From the NCBI RefSeq assembly GCF_014859555.1, contig NZ_JACUTY010000004.1:1-64000 (forward strand): a DNA stretch of 64,000 nucleotides, read 5' to 3'. Positions 45,578 through 54,548 of the stretch are shown here, piece by piece. The notes under the pieces are model-generated. The model saw only the letters and a program-made list of their open reading frames with translations. It was not told the origin of the DNA and did not search any database. The position numbers and the translations under genes were made by a program. Origin of the DNA: Thiomicrospira sp. Its GTDB lineage: Bacteria > Pseudomonadota > Gammaproteobacteria > Thiomicrospirales > Thiomicrospiraceae. The stretch's first letter is position 1, and every line of letters starts with the position of its first letter.

Positions 45578-46369
45578 GTGATCACAATGCAAACGATTAA
45601 ACATAAAATCAAGTTTTCAATGGTGACCTTCGTCGGATTGGTCGTGTTTAGTTCGGCAAGCTTTGCTCAGACTTTAGAGCAACGTATTGAACGTTTAGAA
45701 CGTATCTCGAGTAATCCGGTATTACTACAACATTCACAGCGGATGAACGATCAACAACGTGAAATTCAGACACTTTATGATCAGGTAGATCGTTTAGTAC
45801 GCCAGGTACAAAACCTGGAAGCGAAATTAAATCAAACCTACGAGGACATGGACGGGCGCTTAAATGAACTTGAAACACGCCCAAAACAAGCGGTTTCACC
45901 GCAACTAACCCCGCAAGTGGATGCGACCGCTGTTGGCTCCGTTCAGGCGAGCCGTCCAGCGGTGGTGGCCACTGAGTCATCACAGACCGATCCCAAAGAC
46001 GCTTATGATAAAGCCTTTGGTTTGTTAAGAGAGGGCAAATATGATGAATCCATTCAAGCATTAAGCCAATTCGTAAAAGATCATCCCAATACAAGCTTAA
46101 CCAGTAATGGATATTATTGGTTAGGGGAGGCCTATTTAATCAAACAAGAATTTGCGAAAGCTTACGCCGCATTTGATACGGTTTTGAAACAACACACCAA
46201 TAGCAATAAAATCGAAGACTCTATGTTGCGTGGCGCGGATAGTTTGGTGGGGCTTAATCGTTTAGACGAGGCTAAAAAACTTTATGAAGCACTGGTTAAG
46301 CAGGCGCCAGAATCACGCGCGGCTAAAAGTGCGGTGCGCCGTTTAGAGCGCTTTAATACGGGTAGTTAG
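45578..46369 (+). CDS. cpoB: Cell division coordinator CpoB (YbgF)
   Basis: The 263-residue periplasmic protein has a signal peptide (SSASFA|QT), an N-terminal trimeric coiled coil ([19 protein letters not shown]) and a C-terminal TPR domain beginning [17 protein letters not shown]. It coordinates Tol with PBP1B. GTG 45578 has AAGG at the correct spacing; the ATG three codons on is less well placed. Confidence 0.93.
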   Translation: MITMQTIKHKIKFSMVTFVGLVVFSSASFAQTLEQRIERLERISSNPVLLQHSQRMNDQQREIQTLYDQVDRLVRQVQNLEAKLNQTYEDMDGRLNELETRPKQAVSPQLTPQVDATAVGSVQASRPAVVATESSQTDPKDAYDKAFGLLREGKYDESIQALSQFVKDHPNTSLTSNGYYWLGEAYLIKQEFAKAYAAFDTVLKQHTNSNKIEDSMLRGADSLVGLNRLDEAKKLYEALVKQAPESRAAKSAVRRLERFNTGS

Positions 46370-46370
46370 A

Positions 46371-47048
46371 ATGAGTCAGCTGCGAGCCGTTATATTATTG
46401 TCCGGTGGTTTGGACTCGGTTACTGTATTGGCGCATGCTCATGCGCAAGGCTTTGAGTGCCATACACTGAGTTTTGACTATGGTCAGCGCCACCAGGTTG
46501 AGTTGCAAGCTGCCGAACGGCTGGCGGCTCAATACGGGGCTAAAACGCATCGAGTTATGCAAATGAATATGGCGGCGATAGGCGGCTCAGCCTTAACCGA
46601 TAATCGGATTGATGTGCCAGTTAGTGGGGTAGGATCGGATATTCCGGTCACCTATGTACCGGCACGTAATACGATTTTCCTGTCTTATGCGCTTGGTTTG
46701 GCTGAAGTACTCGAAGCCCAGCACATTTTTATTGGTGTTAATTCGGTTGATTATTCGGGTTACCCGGATTGTCGTCCTGAATATATCGCGGCGTATGAGA
46801 AGATGGCTAATCTCGCCACCAAAACCGCGGTTGAAGGTCACTTAATCAAAATTGAAACACCGCTGATGAGTCTTAGCAAAGCCGAGATTATTCATATGGG
46901 TTTGAATTTGGGAGTGGATTACTCACTTACGGTGTCTTGTTATCAGGCCGATAATGAAGGTCGCGCTTGTGGTCAATGTGATTCTTGTCGTCTACGCCAA
47001 CAAGGTTTTGCTGAGGCGGGTGTGATTGATCCGACTCATTATTGTTAA
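46371..47048 (+). CDS. queC: 7-cyano-7-deazaguanine synthase QueC
   Basis: The 225-residue ATP-dependent enzyme makes preQ0 for queuosine. The PP-loop is [12 protein letters not shown], and the C-terminal zinc Cys cluster is [17 protein letters not shown]. It starts one base after cpoB and so is part of the tol-pal transcript. In several gammaproteobacteria queE lies between cpoB and queC; it is missing here. Confidence 0.96.
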   Translation: MSQLRAVILLSGGLDSVTVLAHAHAQGFECHTLSFDYGQRHQVELQAAERLAAQYGAKTHRVMQMNMAAIGGSALTDNRIDVPVSGVGSDIPVTYVPARNTIFLSYALGLAEVLEAQHIFIGVNSVDYSGYPDCRPEYIAAYEKMANLATKTAVEGHLIKIETPLMSLSKAEIIHMGLNLGVDYSLTVSCYQADNEGRACGQCDSCRLRQQGFAEAGVIDPTHYC

Positions 47049-47193
47049 ATTTGTAAATTCCTTTTGCCTTAATTTTTCTATTCAGCTTCTAATAAACGAT
47101 TAAGTTTCATAGGTTTATGTTGACCTGCTTGTTTGCGTGTTTGGCCAGTCAGATTAGATGGCTAAAAAAAACTAAAAAAAATCATCAAAGGGC

Positions 47194-47221
47194 TTGCCAA
47201 GCCGCTCCAGCTCTGTATAAT
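47194..47221 (+). promoter_or_regulatory. Sigma-70 promoter of tRNA-Lys
   Basis: TTGCCA (47194-47199) and perfect TATAAT (47216-47221) are separated by 16 bases, placing the start about 10 bases before the tRNA. The GC-rich CGCCGC after the -10 looks like a stringent discriminator. The 145 bases before it hold only AT-rich sequence. Confidence 0.8.
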
Positions 47222-47238
47222 ACGCCGCATATCAACGA

Positions 47239-47314
47239 GGGTCGTTAGCTCAGTTGGTAGAGCAGTTGGCTTTTAACCAATTGGTCGTGCGTTCGAGTCG
47301 CACACGACCCACCA
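47239..47314 (+). tRNA. tRNA-Lys (anticodon TTT)
   Basis: The 76-nt cloverleaf has acceptor stem GGGTCGT / ACGACCC, D arm GCTCAGTTGGTAGAGC, anticodon loop CTTTTAA with anticodon TTT, T arm GTGCG TTCGAGT CGCAC, discriminator A and encoded CCA. Its place after queC is shared with pseudomonads. Confidence 0.97.
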
Positions 47315-47321
47315 TATATGG

Positions 47322-47355
47322 AAACCCTGTTAAGTTTACTTAACAGGGTTTTTTT
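47322..47355 (+). terminator. Rho-independent terminator of tRNA-Lys
   Basis: A perfect 13-bp stem (AAACCCTGTTAAG / CTTAACAGGGTTT) with loop TTTA is followed by further T. Confidence 0.95.
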
Positions 47356-47474
47356 ATGCCCGGAATTTAAAAAGCGCTATTCGTTTTAGGCTTTGTCTGC
47401 TATATTTCGATTTTTTATTACCAAGCAAACGCGCGGTCATCGCAAGGTCATCTTTTTAAAGAAGGACGCCTTTA

Positions 47475-48923
47475 ATGTTAATTAGTTTTACATTTTTATA
47501 TTTACTGGTTTCGATAGGTTTGGGCCTGTATGCCGCCACTAAAGTTAAAAATATGGCTGACTATGTATCGGCGGGCCGAAGTCTACCGATTTGGGTGGTT
47601 ATGGCGATGGTATTCGCTACCTGGTTTGGTGCTGAAACCGTGCTGGGTATTCCGGCGGAGTTTTTGGAGGGCGACCTAGGTTCGTTGATCGCCGATCCTT
47701 TTGGTGCGGCGTTATGTTTGATTTTGTTTGGCTTATTTTTAGCCCGCAAGCTTTATCGAATGAACTTACTCACGCTAGGCGACTTCTACCGAGTACGTTT
47801 TGACCGCCGTACCGAGCTGGTTGCGTCCGTTGCGATTGCGATCTCTTATTTAGGTTGGGTTTCCGCCCAAATCATGGCGTTAGGTATTGTGTTTAATGTC
47901 TTGTCAGATGGCTATATCAGCCAGTTTAATGGCATCCTATTAGGCACTTCAGTAGTCTTGGTATATACCTTATTTGGTGGCATGTGGTCGGTAGCGGTCA
48001 CCACCTTTGTGCAGATGATTGTGATTGTGTTTGGTTTATTGTTTATTGCTTGGTATTTGTCAGGCATGACTGGCGGGGTAATGCCGGTTATCGAACATGC
48101 CGCCCAAGCCGATAAGTTTAACTTTTTACCGGATTTTAATGCGATTGCGATGTTGGCGTTTATGTCGGCCTTATTAACCATGGGGTTGGGGTCGCTAGCC
48201 CAGCAAGATGTGTTTCAGCGGGCCAACACGGCAAAAAATGAAAACGTGGCTGTTTGGGCCACTGTAGGCGGCGGTGTGCTGTATTTATTGTTTGCGGCGG
48301 TGCCGATCTTTTTAGGTTATTCAGCTTATTTGATAAACCCAGATCTGGTCAGTCAATTTATGCAAATTGATAGCCAGCAGGTTTTGCCGCAACTGGTTAA
48401 ACAACATTTGCCTTTATTTGCCCAGGTGATTTTTTATGGCGCGCTTTTATCGGTGATTATGTCCACTGCATCGGCGACCATGTTAGCGCCCTCGGTGATT
48501 ATTTCTGAAAACATCTTAAAAGGCTTTGTCACTGGGTTAAGTGATCGTTATTTATTGATGATGACACGCGCAGTGGTGGTTGCGTTTGCGTTATTGGTGG
48601 CGATTTATACGCTTTGGTCTTTAGAGCAAGAAACGTCGATTCATAAAATGGTGGAGAACGCCTATAAAATTACCTTGGTAGTGGCGTTTGTGCCGTTGGT
48701 GGCTGGGCTTTACTGGAAGCGTGCGAGTTCAGCAGGTGCCTATCTAGGGATTTCGCTGGGTGTACTGGTATGGTTAGCGCTGGAGGTGTTAGTACCGTCA
48801 TTAGAAGACAGTTTGCCAGCGCACTTCATTGGGTTTTTTGCTGCGATTATTGGCATGGTTATTGGCTCTTTACGTTGGCCAAATAACAAGGGGCTAGAGC
48901 CCCAAGCTTCGGTGGTTTCTTAA
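47475..48923 (+). CDS. Sodium:solute symporter (SSS family)
   Basis: This 482-residue SSS-family transporter has about 13 membrane segments. Family features include ATWFGAETVLGIPAEF in the first helices and the GxxSxxDQ-like region MGLGSLAQQDVFQRANTAKN. The solute is not clear; members move proline, pantothenate, acetate or sugars. GAAGGACGCC gives a good ribosome site. A palindrome copy directly follows the stop. Confidence 0.9.
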   Translation: MLISFTFLYLLVSIGLGLYAATKVKNMADYVSAGRSLPIWVVMAMVFATWFGAETVLGIPAEFLEGDLGSLIADPFGAALCLILFGLFLARKLYRMNLLTLGDFYRVRFDRRTELVASVAIAISYLGWVSAQIMALGIVFNVLSDGYISQFNGILLGTSVVLVYTLFGGMWSVAVTTFVQMIVIVFGLLFIAWYLSGMTGGVMPVIEHAAQADKFNFLPDFNAIAMLAFMSALLTMGLGSLAQQDVFQRANTAKNENVAVWATVGGGVLYLLFAAVPIFLGYSAYLINPDLVSQFMQIDSQQVLPQLVKQHLPLFAQVIFYGALLSVIMSTASATMLAPSVIISENILKGFVTGLSDRYLLMMTRAVVVAFALLVAIYTLWSLEQETSIHKMVENAYKITLVVAFVPLVAGLYWKRASSAGAYLGISLGVLVWLALEVLVPSLEDSLPAHFIGFFAAIIGMVIGSLRWPNNKGLEPQASVVS

Positions 48924-48925
48924 GC

Positions 48926-48937
48926 ACCAGGCCTGGT
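48926..48937. repeat. Iterated palindrome copy after the symporter gene
   Basis: Perfect ACCAGGCCTGGT two bases after the stop codon, followed by TTTT. It could double as a weak terminator. Confidence 0.88.
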
Positions 48938-49031
48938 TTTGGCTATGAGGCGTTTTTAATCTTGTTTAAGCCTTGCGTTTATAACAGGTGGTTCGCATAA
49001 TGGGCAGCCTTATATAAAATGCGATGTTGGG

Positions 49032-50513
49032 ATGAACTCTGGTTATCAAATTGGCGCACATGAAGCGACGCCTGAACAGGTGTTGATTATTGAAGCCGCT
49101 TTACGCGGCGAAAGCTTTAAAGTACCGGCGTTTGCAGGCGCATCAAAAACCACCACACTTAAAGGGGTGGCGGAGCAGCTGACCTATAAGCGCATTTTGT
49201 ACTTGGCGTTTAACAAAGCGATTGCGGATGAGGCACGTCAACTGTTTCCTAATTGGGTCGAATGTCGCACGGCGCACAGTTTGGCTTATCGTTTTATGAT
49301 GGCGTCTCAGCCAAGTTATAAAGATAAACTCCAACGCGGCGGGGCGTTTTTACCCTATCAAGACTTAGAAACCCATTCGGGTAAACCGGAACATTGGCGA
49401 CCGTTTCGTCGATCGCGTTTTCAAGTGAATATTGCGATTGGTGAAACCCTTGCTCAGTATTTCAACTCGGCCGATCTGCGAGTGATGGAAACCCATATTC
49501 CAGAAGCGGTGATGCACTGGGGAAAATCGGCGCGTCCTCAAGAACTGGCATTGTTTGTGGCGCAACTCATTGATATAACCCAGCAGCTCGCCGATAACAT
49601 GCTGGATTCGGCTTGTGATTGTGCAATGACGCACGATGCCTACCTTAAAGCGTTTCAATTGCGTCAGCCAAAGCTGGCTTATGATGTAATTTTGCTGGAT
49701 GAAGCCCAAGATACCAATCCAGTTTTGCAGGCGATTATGCGCAACCAGGCCTGTCAGAAAATCCTAGTCGGCGATCGGCATCAAGAAATTTACGCTTGGC
49801 GAAATGCGGTGAATACCATGGAAGGTTTGGCGTTAAAAGAATATGCTTTAACCCATTCATTTCGGTTTGGCGAACATATTTCAGAGCTGGCAAATCGGTT
49901 GCTGCAAAAGGTTTCGGAAACCCGCAAAATTGTCGGTTTAGGTCAGGATCAACAGATTAACCAAGGGTTTGATAAACATCAACCTTATGCGGTAATGTGC
50001 CGAACCAATGCAAAAGTGTTTGAGGTCGCAGAATTTTGCCTAACTCGCGGCATTCCCTATAGTATTAACGGCGGACTAGAGCAGATTACACGTTTAATTG
50101 CCTCAGCTTATGGCTTGTATCAGGGCGATCGAAAAGCGCCCAGATCGCCAGAGTTAAGTCTGTTCAGTTCGTGGCAAGAATTTAATGAGGTGGCTGAGGA
50201 GCTGAACAAATCCGAATGGAAAACCATTATTAAATTCGTCGAAACCCATAAAGAAAAAACCCTCAATAAAATTCAACAACTAGGCAAACACGCGTTTCCT
50301 TATGCGGCGCAAGCGCATGTCTTTATCAGTACGGTGCATAAAGCAAAAGGTTTAGGGTTTGACCAAGTGGTATTGGCCTCGGATTTTGAATGGCCGGATC
50401 CAAAGCAACCGAGTTTTCGGGAAGGTTTAAATGTAATTTATGTCGCGATTACACGCGCTAAGCGAGTATTGGTTTTGCCAAAGAGTTTGCGGCAAGCCTT
50501 GAATATAACCTAG
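49032..50513 (+). CDS. UvrD/Rep-like superfamily 1 helicase, short form
   Basis: The 493-residue SF1 helicase is shorter than UvrD (about 720). Visible motifs: Q region TPEQVLIIEA, Walker A as FAGASKTTTL at about 34-43, motif II VILLDEAQDTNP, motif III LVGDRHQEIYAWRNA, motif IV HSFRFGEHI, motif V VHKAKGLGFDQVVLA and motif VI VAITRAKRVLVLP. The Walker A has Ser where SF1 helicases usually have Gly (GxGKT). The compact form resembles FBH1-like helicases, which act against RecA/Rad51 filaments, but this is inference. A partial palindrome match (10/12) lies at 49744. Confidence 0.87.
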   Translation: MNSGYQIGAHEATPEQVLIIEAALRGESFKVPAFAGASKTTTLKGVAEQLTYKRILYLAFNKAIADEARQLFPNWVECRTAHSLAYRFMMASQPSYKDKLQRGGAFLPYQDLETHSGKPEHWRPFRRSRFQVNIAIGETLAQYFNSADLRVMETHIPEAVMHWGKSARPQELALFVAQLIDITQQLADNMLDSACDCAMTHDAYLKAFQLRQPKLAYDVILLDEAQDTNPVLQAIMRNQACQKILVGDRHQEIYAWRNAVNTMEGLALKEYALTHSFRFGEHISELANRLLQKVSETRKIVGLGQDQQINQGFDKHQPYAVMCRTNAKVFEVAEFCLTRGIPYSINGGLEQITRLIASAYGLYQGDRKAPRSPELSLFSSWQEFNEVAEELNKSEWKTIIKFVETHKEKTLNKIQQLGKHAFPYAAQAHVFISTVHKAKGLGFDQVVLASDFEWPDPKQPSFREGLNVIYVAITRAKRVLVLPKSLRQALNIT

Positions 50514-50528
50514 CCTGGTATTAAAAGC

Positions 50529-50540
50529 ACCAGGCCTGGT
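50529..50540. repeat. Iterated palindrome copy between helicase gene and ygfZ
   Basis: Perfect ACCAGGCCTGGT in the 14-bp form, in the 37-base gap between two convergent genes, the place for a terminator. Confidence 0.88.
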
Positions 50541-50550
50541 GGTCAATAAA

Positions 50551-51618
50551 TTAATCTTCGTCGGTGATTAAATAGGGTAAAGGTTCAACTTTAACCAGTC
50601 CACCGTTTAAAGTATGTAGGTTGCCTTCTACTTTTTCCAGCGCACGCACACTGCCGATGACCAGACATAAAGTGCCTTCAAAGATATCCGGGTTGGATAA
50701 CACGACATCTAGTTTGTGAATTTTTTCGTTCGAGTCGATGACTTCTAGCACCTCACCAGTCTTCAAATCCAACACTTCATCTAAGTGTAAACGCAACATA
50801 CGTTTGGCCGCTTTGCCACGATAATGTAAACGTGCAATGACTTCTTGCCCTGGAAAACAACCTTTTTTAAAGTTGATCACTTGGGTTTTGTCTAAATTAA
50901 GAAATTGCGCAATATGCTTACCGCTGTTGGCGGCGGTGACTTCAGCTAAACCGGAAGCAATGTTGAGCAAACGCCAGTCGTAACTGTTGGTTACATCACC
51001 GTTTGCGCTCAGTTTTGTCCAAGCTTCAATCGCTTGTTCAGCCGGTGCAAATAATTCGTAACGGTGAAAAGGGCCAGGCACTTTGATAATCCGAACCGAT
51101 TCTAAGCCGGGCTCTTTAGACGCCATGGAGACAAATTCTTTTTTGATTTTAGTGTCTAAACGACGCTGAATATCTAGGTCGGCAAACTGACCGGCAAAAC
51201 CAAAACGCACCCAAGTGTCAGATATTTCTTCTAACGTCACTTTCGAGCGCATCACAAACATTTGTAAACGTTTTAGAATCGGTTCACGTAATGAGCCGTC
51301 AAAACTTAAGAAATAGTCACCATCGTGCATAAAAATTAAAAATAAAGCCAACACTTGGCCTTGTGGATCGTTATAAGATGAAAACTGCGCGGCTTCTTCA
51401 TTTACCTGGCTAATGTCATTACTTAACTGGCCTTGTAAAAAAGCTTGTGCTTCTTCGCCAGATACACGTATTAAGGCTTGATGGGCTAAGCTGGTCATCA
51501 CTGGGCCATGTTTGATCAGTACACGTTCTAATTCGGGAAATTCAAACTGACTGACGGCACCTGTGTCATCAAACTGGGCTTTTTGTTCTGTCAAAAAATC
51601 GTGCCATAAACTATTCAT
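50551..51618 (-). CDS. ygfZ: Folate-binding YgfZ-like protein (iron-sulfur cluster repair)
   Basis: The 355-residue GcvT-like protein has the conserved KGCFPGQEVIARLHYRG motif with the functional Cys. YgfZ/IBA57 proteins use folate and support the activity of iron-sulfur enzymes such as MiaB. The N-terminal region LAHQALIRVSGEEAQAFLQG matches the family. It is a single gene facing a divergent cheW promoter. Confidence 0.93.
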   Translation of the reverse strand: MNSLWHDFLTEQKAQFDDTGAVSQFEFPELERVLIKHGPVMTSLAHQALIRVSGEEAQAFLQGQLSNDISQVNEEAAQFSSYNDPQGQVLALFLIFMHDGDYFLSFDGSLREPILKRLQMFVMRSKVTLEEISDTWVRFGFAGQFADLDIQRRLDTKIKKEFVSMASKEPGLESVRIIKVPGPFHRYELFAPAEQAIEAWTKLSANGDVTNSYDWRLLNIASGLAEVTAANSGKHIAQFLNLDKTQVINFKKGCFPGQEVIARLHYRGKAAKRMLRLHLDEVLDLKTGEVLEVIDSNEKIHKLDVVLSNPDIFEGTLCLVIGSVRALEKVEGNLHTLNGGLVKVEPLPYLITDED

Positions 51619-51707
51619 GACGGTTATTCCTTTCGAATCCTGATGGTTTGGGCCTCAAATCATACCCTAGTATGTTGCGGGGTTAAATGCCCCATGTTGG
51701 AATCTGA

Positions 51708-51736
51708 TTGAAATTTTTCGGGTAGCCCAGTATATT
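51708..51736 (+). promoter_or_regulatory. Sigma-70 promoter of cheW with a 9-bp direct repeat
   Basis: TTGAAA (51708-51713) and TATATT (51731-51736) are 17 bases apart. The -10 is part of TATATTAGC, repeated at 51743-51751, a 12-base step that could mark an operator or simply two overlapping -10 elements. The cheW start is 47 bases downstream. Confidence 0.65.
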
Positions 51737-51782
51737 AGCGACTATATTAGCTTCTAAAATAAGTAAACACTGGGAGTAACTG

Positions 51783-52325
51783 GTGACCACGAACAAGAAA
51801 GAGTTTTTAACCTTTGAGTTAGGTAAAGAAGAATACGCGGTAGAAATTTTGCGTGTGCAAGAAATTCGCGGCTGGGAAAACCCAGATCCTTTGCCAAATG
51901 TACCTAGCTATGTAAAGGGCGTCGTCGATTTACGTGGCACAATTGTGCCGATTATTGATTTACGTGAAAAGTTTAAGCTAAAGGTGTCTTATGATGTCAC
52001 CACCGTCGTTGTCGTGGTACATGTTTTGACCAACCAAGGCGAACGTATCATGGGCTTAGTGGTGGATTCGGTTTCAGATGTACAGCAATTTGACTTGGCT
52101 AATCTACAACCAGCGCCAGATATTTCAGCTTCCATTGATAGTCAATTCATTTTAGGCTTAACCACCGTGTTTAACTCTAGCGCGTCTCAAAAAGATCAGC
52201 AAGAAGGTGGCATGCCTAAAAAAGGCCGCATGGTGATTGTGATTGATATTGATAAATTGGCAAGTGAAGGCTTAATTGAAGATATTGAAGCGGCGGATGC
52301 GCATACCATTCGGGGCAATGGCTAA
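51783..52325 (+). CDS. cheW: Chemotaxis coupling protein CheW
   Basis: This 180-residue CheW couples chemoreceptors to the kinase CheA. Family landmarks are LTFELGKEEYAVEILRVQEI, YVKGVVDLRGTIVPIIDLR and LGLVVDSVSDV. GTG 51783 has GGGAG at good spacing. No other chemotaxis gene is nearby, so it is an orphan copy with its own promoter and terminator. Confidence 0.94.
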   Translation: MTTNKKEFLTFELGKEEYAVEILRVQEIRGWENPDPLPNVPSYVKGVVDLRGTIVPIIDLREKFKLKVSYDVTTVVVVVHVLTNQGERIMGLVVDSVSDVQQFDLANLQPAPDISASIDSQFILGLTTVFNSSASQKDQQEGGMPKKGRMVIVIDIDKLASEGLIEDIEAADAHTIRGNG

Positions 52326-52364
52326 GATCGTTAGATTAAAAATATTCGAAGTTAAAACCACTAC

Positions 52365-52394
52365 ACCCAAGCTATTTAGCTTGGGTTTTTTGTT
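52365..52394. terminator. Bidirectional terminator between cheW and nadB
   Basis: A 9-bp stem (ACCCAAGCT / AGCTTGGGT) with loop ATTT is followed by TTTTTTG TTTTTT on the plus strand. It overlaps the last codons and stop of nadB, so the nadB tail is encoded in the hairpin. Confidence 0.88.
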
Positions 52395-53982
52395 TTTTGG
52401 GTTTTAAAATAGTGGGTTTAGAACGACTTTTAGTTTTGGGGTAATCCAGGTTGTAATGCAAGCCGCGGCTTTCTTTGCGTTTTTGCGCGCTGGTGACCAT
52501 TAATTGCGAAACCAGCGCTAAATTACGCAGCTCAAGCAGATCGCTGTCTAACGTGTGTTGGTAATAAAATTCATCAATTTCTTTTTGCAAATTACGAATG
52601 CGTTGTGCGGCGCGTTTTAGGCGTTTATCTGTGCGAACTATGCCAACATAATCCCACATCACACGCCTTAATTCGTCCCAATCGTGGGCGACTAGAACTC
52701 TTTCACTGGCTTCACTGACTCGACTGCTGTCCCAATCAGGAATCTGTTCTGGCATTGGAATGCTATTAATATCGCTGGCTTCAATGCTTTGACGCGCGGC
52801 TTCGGCAAACACCAAACCTTCTAATAACGAATTACTCGCTAATCGGTTAGCGCCGTGTAAACCGGTAAAAGCGGTTTCACCAATGGCATATAAACCCGCG
52901 AGATCCGTTTCGCCTTTTAAATTAGTGACGATGCCGCCGCAAGTGTAATGAGCCGCCGGCACTACCGGAATCGGTTCCTGTGTGATATCAATGCCCAGCT
53001 TTTTACAGCGGCCATAGATAGTAGGAAAGTGCTGTTTTAAAAAGTCTTTAGATTTATGTGTAATATCTAAAAACACGCAGTCAATACCGTGAATTTTCAT
53101 TTCTTGGTCAATCGCCCTTGCCACTATGTCGCGAGGGGCTAAATCGGCGCGTTCATCGTATTTCGCCATAAACGCGTCACCATTGGGCAAACGTAAAATT
53201 CCGCCTTCACCACGCACGGCTTCGCTGATTAAAAACGAACGATCTTTCGGGTGAAATAAACAGGTCGGGTGAAACTGATTAAACTCCATATTACCCACCC
53301 GACAACCCGCGCGCCAAGCCATCGCAATGCCATCACCAGTAGAGGTGTCAGGATTGCTGGTGTAAAGATAGGCTTTACTTGCGCCACCGGTGGCCAAAAC
53401 CGTAAAGGGCGCTTGAACGCTATAAATGTTTCGGCTTTTTTTGTTTAAAATATACGCCCCTACACAACGGGTTTTGTCGTCGTTGGTAACTAGGTTAACG
53501 GTCATGTGATTGGGTAAAAGTTTGATGTTGGGGTGTTGCTTAACCTGTTTGATCAAGGTTGATAAAACTGACTGCCCAGTATGATCCGCAGCATGAATTA
53601 CACGTCGATGGCTGTGGCCGCCTTCTTGAGTTAAATGAAACGGATAGTCGGCTAGATTGTTTTCCGCGGGACTAAAAGGCACACCAAATTCAATTAATTC
53701 TTCGATGGATTTAGAGGCGTTTTCGGCTACATAACGTACCGCTTCAGGGTCGCACAAACCTGCGCCCGCGTTGAGTGTGTCATTAATATGTGCTTCAACC
53801 GAATCAAACGGGTCCAGTACCGCCGCAATCCCACCTTGGGCGTACATGGTGCTGCCTTCAGATAGAGAAGATTTCGCTAATACAACGACGTTAAGATGGC
53901 GTGCAAGCTTTAAGGCCAGGGATAAACCGGCGATACCGCTGCCGATGATTAAAACATCGGTCTTCAGATTATGGTTTGACAC
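52372..53982 (-). CDS. nadB: L-aspartate oxidase
   Basis: The 536-residue FAD enzyme oxidises aspartate to iminoaspartate for NadA. The FAD motif is LIIGSGIAGLSLALKLA; the conserved NPDTSTGDGIAMAWRAG, FHPTCL and HYTCGGI segments are present. The C terminus is Lys-rich and partly encoded by the terminator. In most gammaproteobacteria it is divergent from rpoE; here it is divergent from rseC. Confidence 0.96.
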   Translation of the reverse strand: MSNHNLKTDVLIIGSGIAGLSLALKLARHLNVVVLAKSSLSEGSTMYAQGGIAAVLDPFDSVEAHINDTLNAGAGLCDPEAVRYVAENASKSIEELIEFGVPFSPAENNLADYPFHLTQEGGHSHRRVIHAADHTGQSVLSTLIKQVKQHPNIKLLPNHMTVNLVTNDDKTRCVGAYILNKKSRNIYSVQAPFTVLATGGASKAYLYTSNPDTSTGDGIAMAWRAGCRVGNMEFNQFHPTCLFHPKDRSFLISEAVRGEGGILRLPNGDAFMAKYDERADLAPRDIVARAIDQEMKIHGIDCVFLDITHKSKDFLKQHFPTIYGRCKKLGIDITQEPIPVVPAAHYTCGGIVTNLKGETDLAGLYAIGETAFTGLHGANRLASNSLLEGLVFAEAARQSIEASDINSIPMPEQIPDWDSSRVSEASERVLVAHDWDELRRVMWDYVGIVRTDKRLKRAAQRIRNLQKEIDEFYYQHTLDSDLLELRNLALVSQLMVTSAQKRKESRGLHYNLDYPKTKSRSKPTILKPKKQKTQAK

Positions 53983-54080
53983 AAAAAACTCGCTCTACCC
54001 TTGAATAATTCGACTAATAGTAGCATATTGTTTTAACATTTAGGCTTGATAACAGCGCTTTAAAAGCGAAAAGGAATGGG

Positions 54081-54530
54081 ATGAGTTCGAGTGAAACCTT
54101 ATTGGCTTATGGTCAGGTTGAAGAGGTGTCCGGGGCGTTTGCTTATATCCGAACCCAACGAGAATCCGGTTGCGGAGGCTGTCAATCGGAACAAACCTGT
54201 GGCACCAGTACATTGGCTCGGTTGTTTTCAATGGGAACCCAGCCCTTATTAAGGCTCCCTAATGACATTAAAGCCAGGCCTGGTGATCAGGTTGAATTGT
54301 CGCTTGAAGGTCATGGTTTGGTTAGTCAAGCCTTTATGGCTTATGGTTTGCCACTGGTGGGCTTGTTTATAGGTGCTTTATTAGGCTTGTGGTTATGGCC
54401 GGCGGGCGGTGATGTAGCAACCATTATCGGCAGTTTACTTGGTTTATTCATCGCTTGGTGGTGGGTAAAGCGTTATCATCAACCGTTGCAGCCTAAATTG
54501 GTTCGTGTTGTTTTAAACAAAAATGTTTAA
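54081..54530 (+). CDS. rseC: RseC/MucC-like SoxR-reducing system protein
   Basis: The 149-residue protein has the RseC_MucC pattern: N-terminal Cys cluster CGGCQSEQTCG, then two membrane segments at about 88-112 and 118-138. In Escherichia coli RseC relates to SoxR reduction and sigma-E; in pseudomonads it is MucC. Its normal neighbours rpoE, rseA and rseB are absent upstream (98 bases to nadB). GAAAAGGAATGGG provides the ribosome site. A palindrome variant at 54273 encodes KARPGD. Confidence 0.9.
   Translation: MSSSETLLAYGQVEEVSGAFAYIRTQRESGCGGCQSEQTCGTSTLARLFSMGTQPLLRLPNDIKARPGDQVELSLEGHGLVSQAFMAYGLPLVGLFIGALLGLWLWPAGGDVATIIGSLLGLFIAWWWVKRYHQPLQPKLVRVVLNKNV
54273..54284. repeat. Iterated palindrome variant (11/12) inside rseC
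   Basis: GCCAGGCCTGGT differs only at the first base and is read as Ala-Arg-Pro-Gly. Confidence 0.7.
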
Positions 54531-54548
54531 CGGAGAAGAGAGCAAGTT

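Noticed and set aside
45648-46094. 148-codon minus-strand open frame opposite cpoB
   Set aside because: It lies wholly inside a well-supported gene and shows no family features.
47049-47193. A small gene between queC and tRNA-Lys
   Set aside because: The stretch is AT-rich with stops in all frames and no ribosome site.
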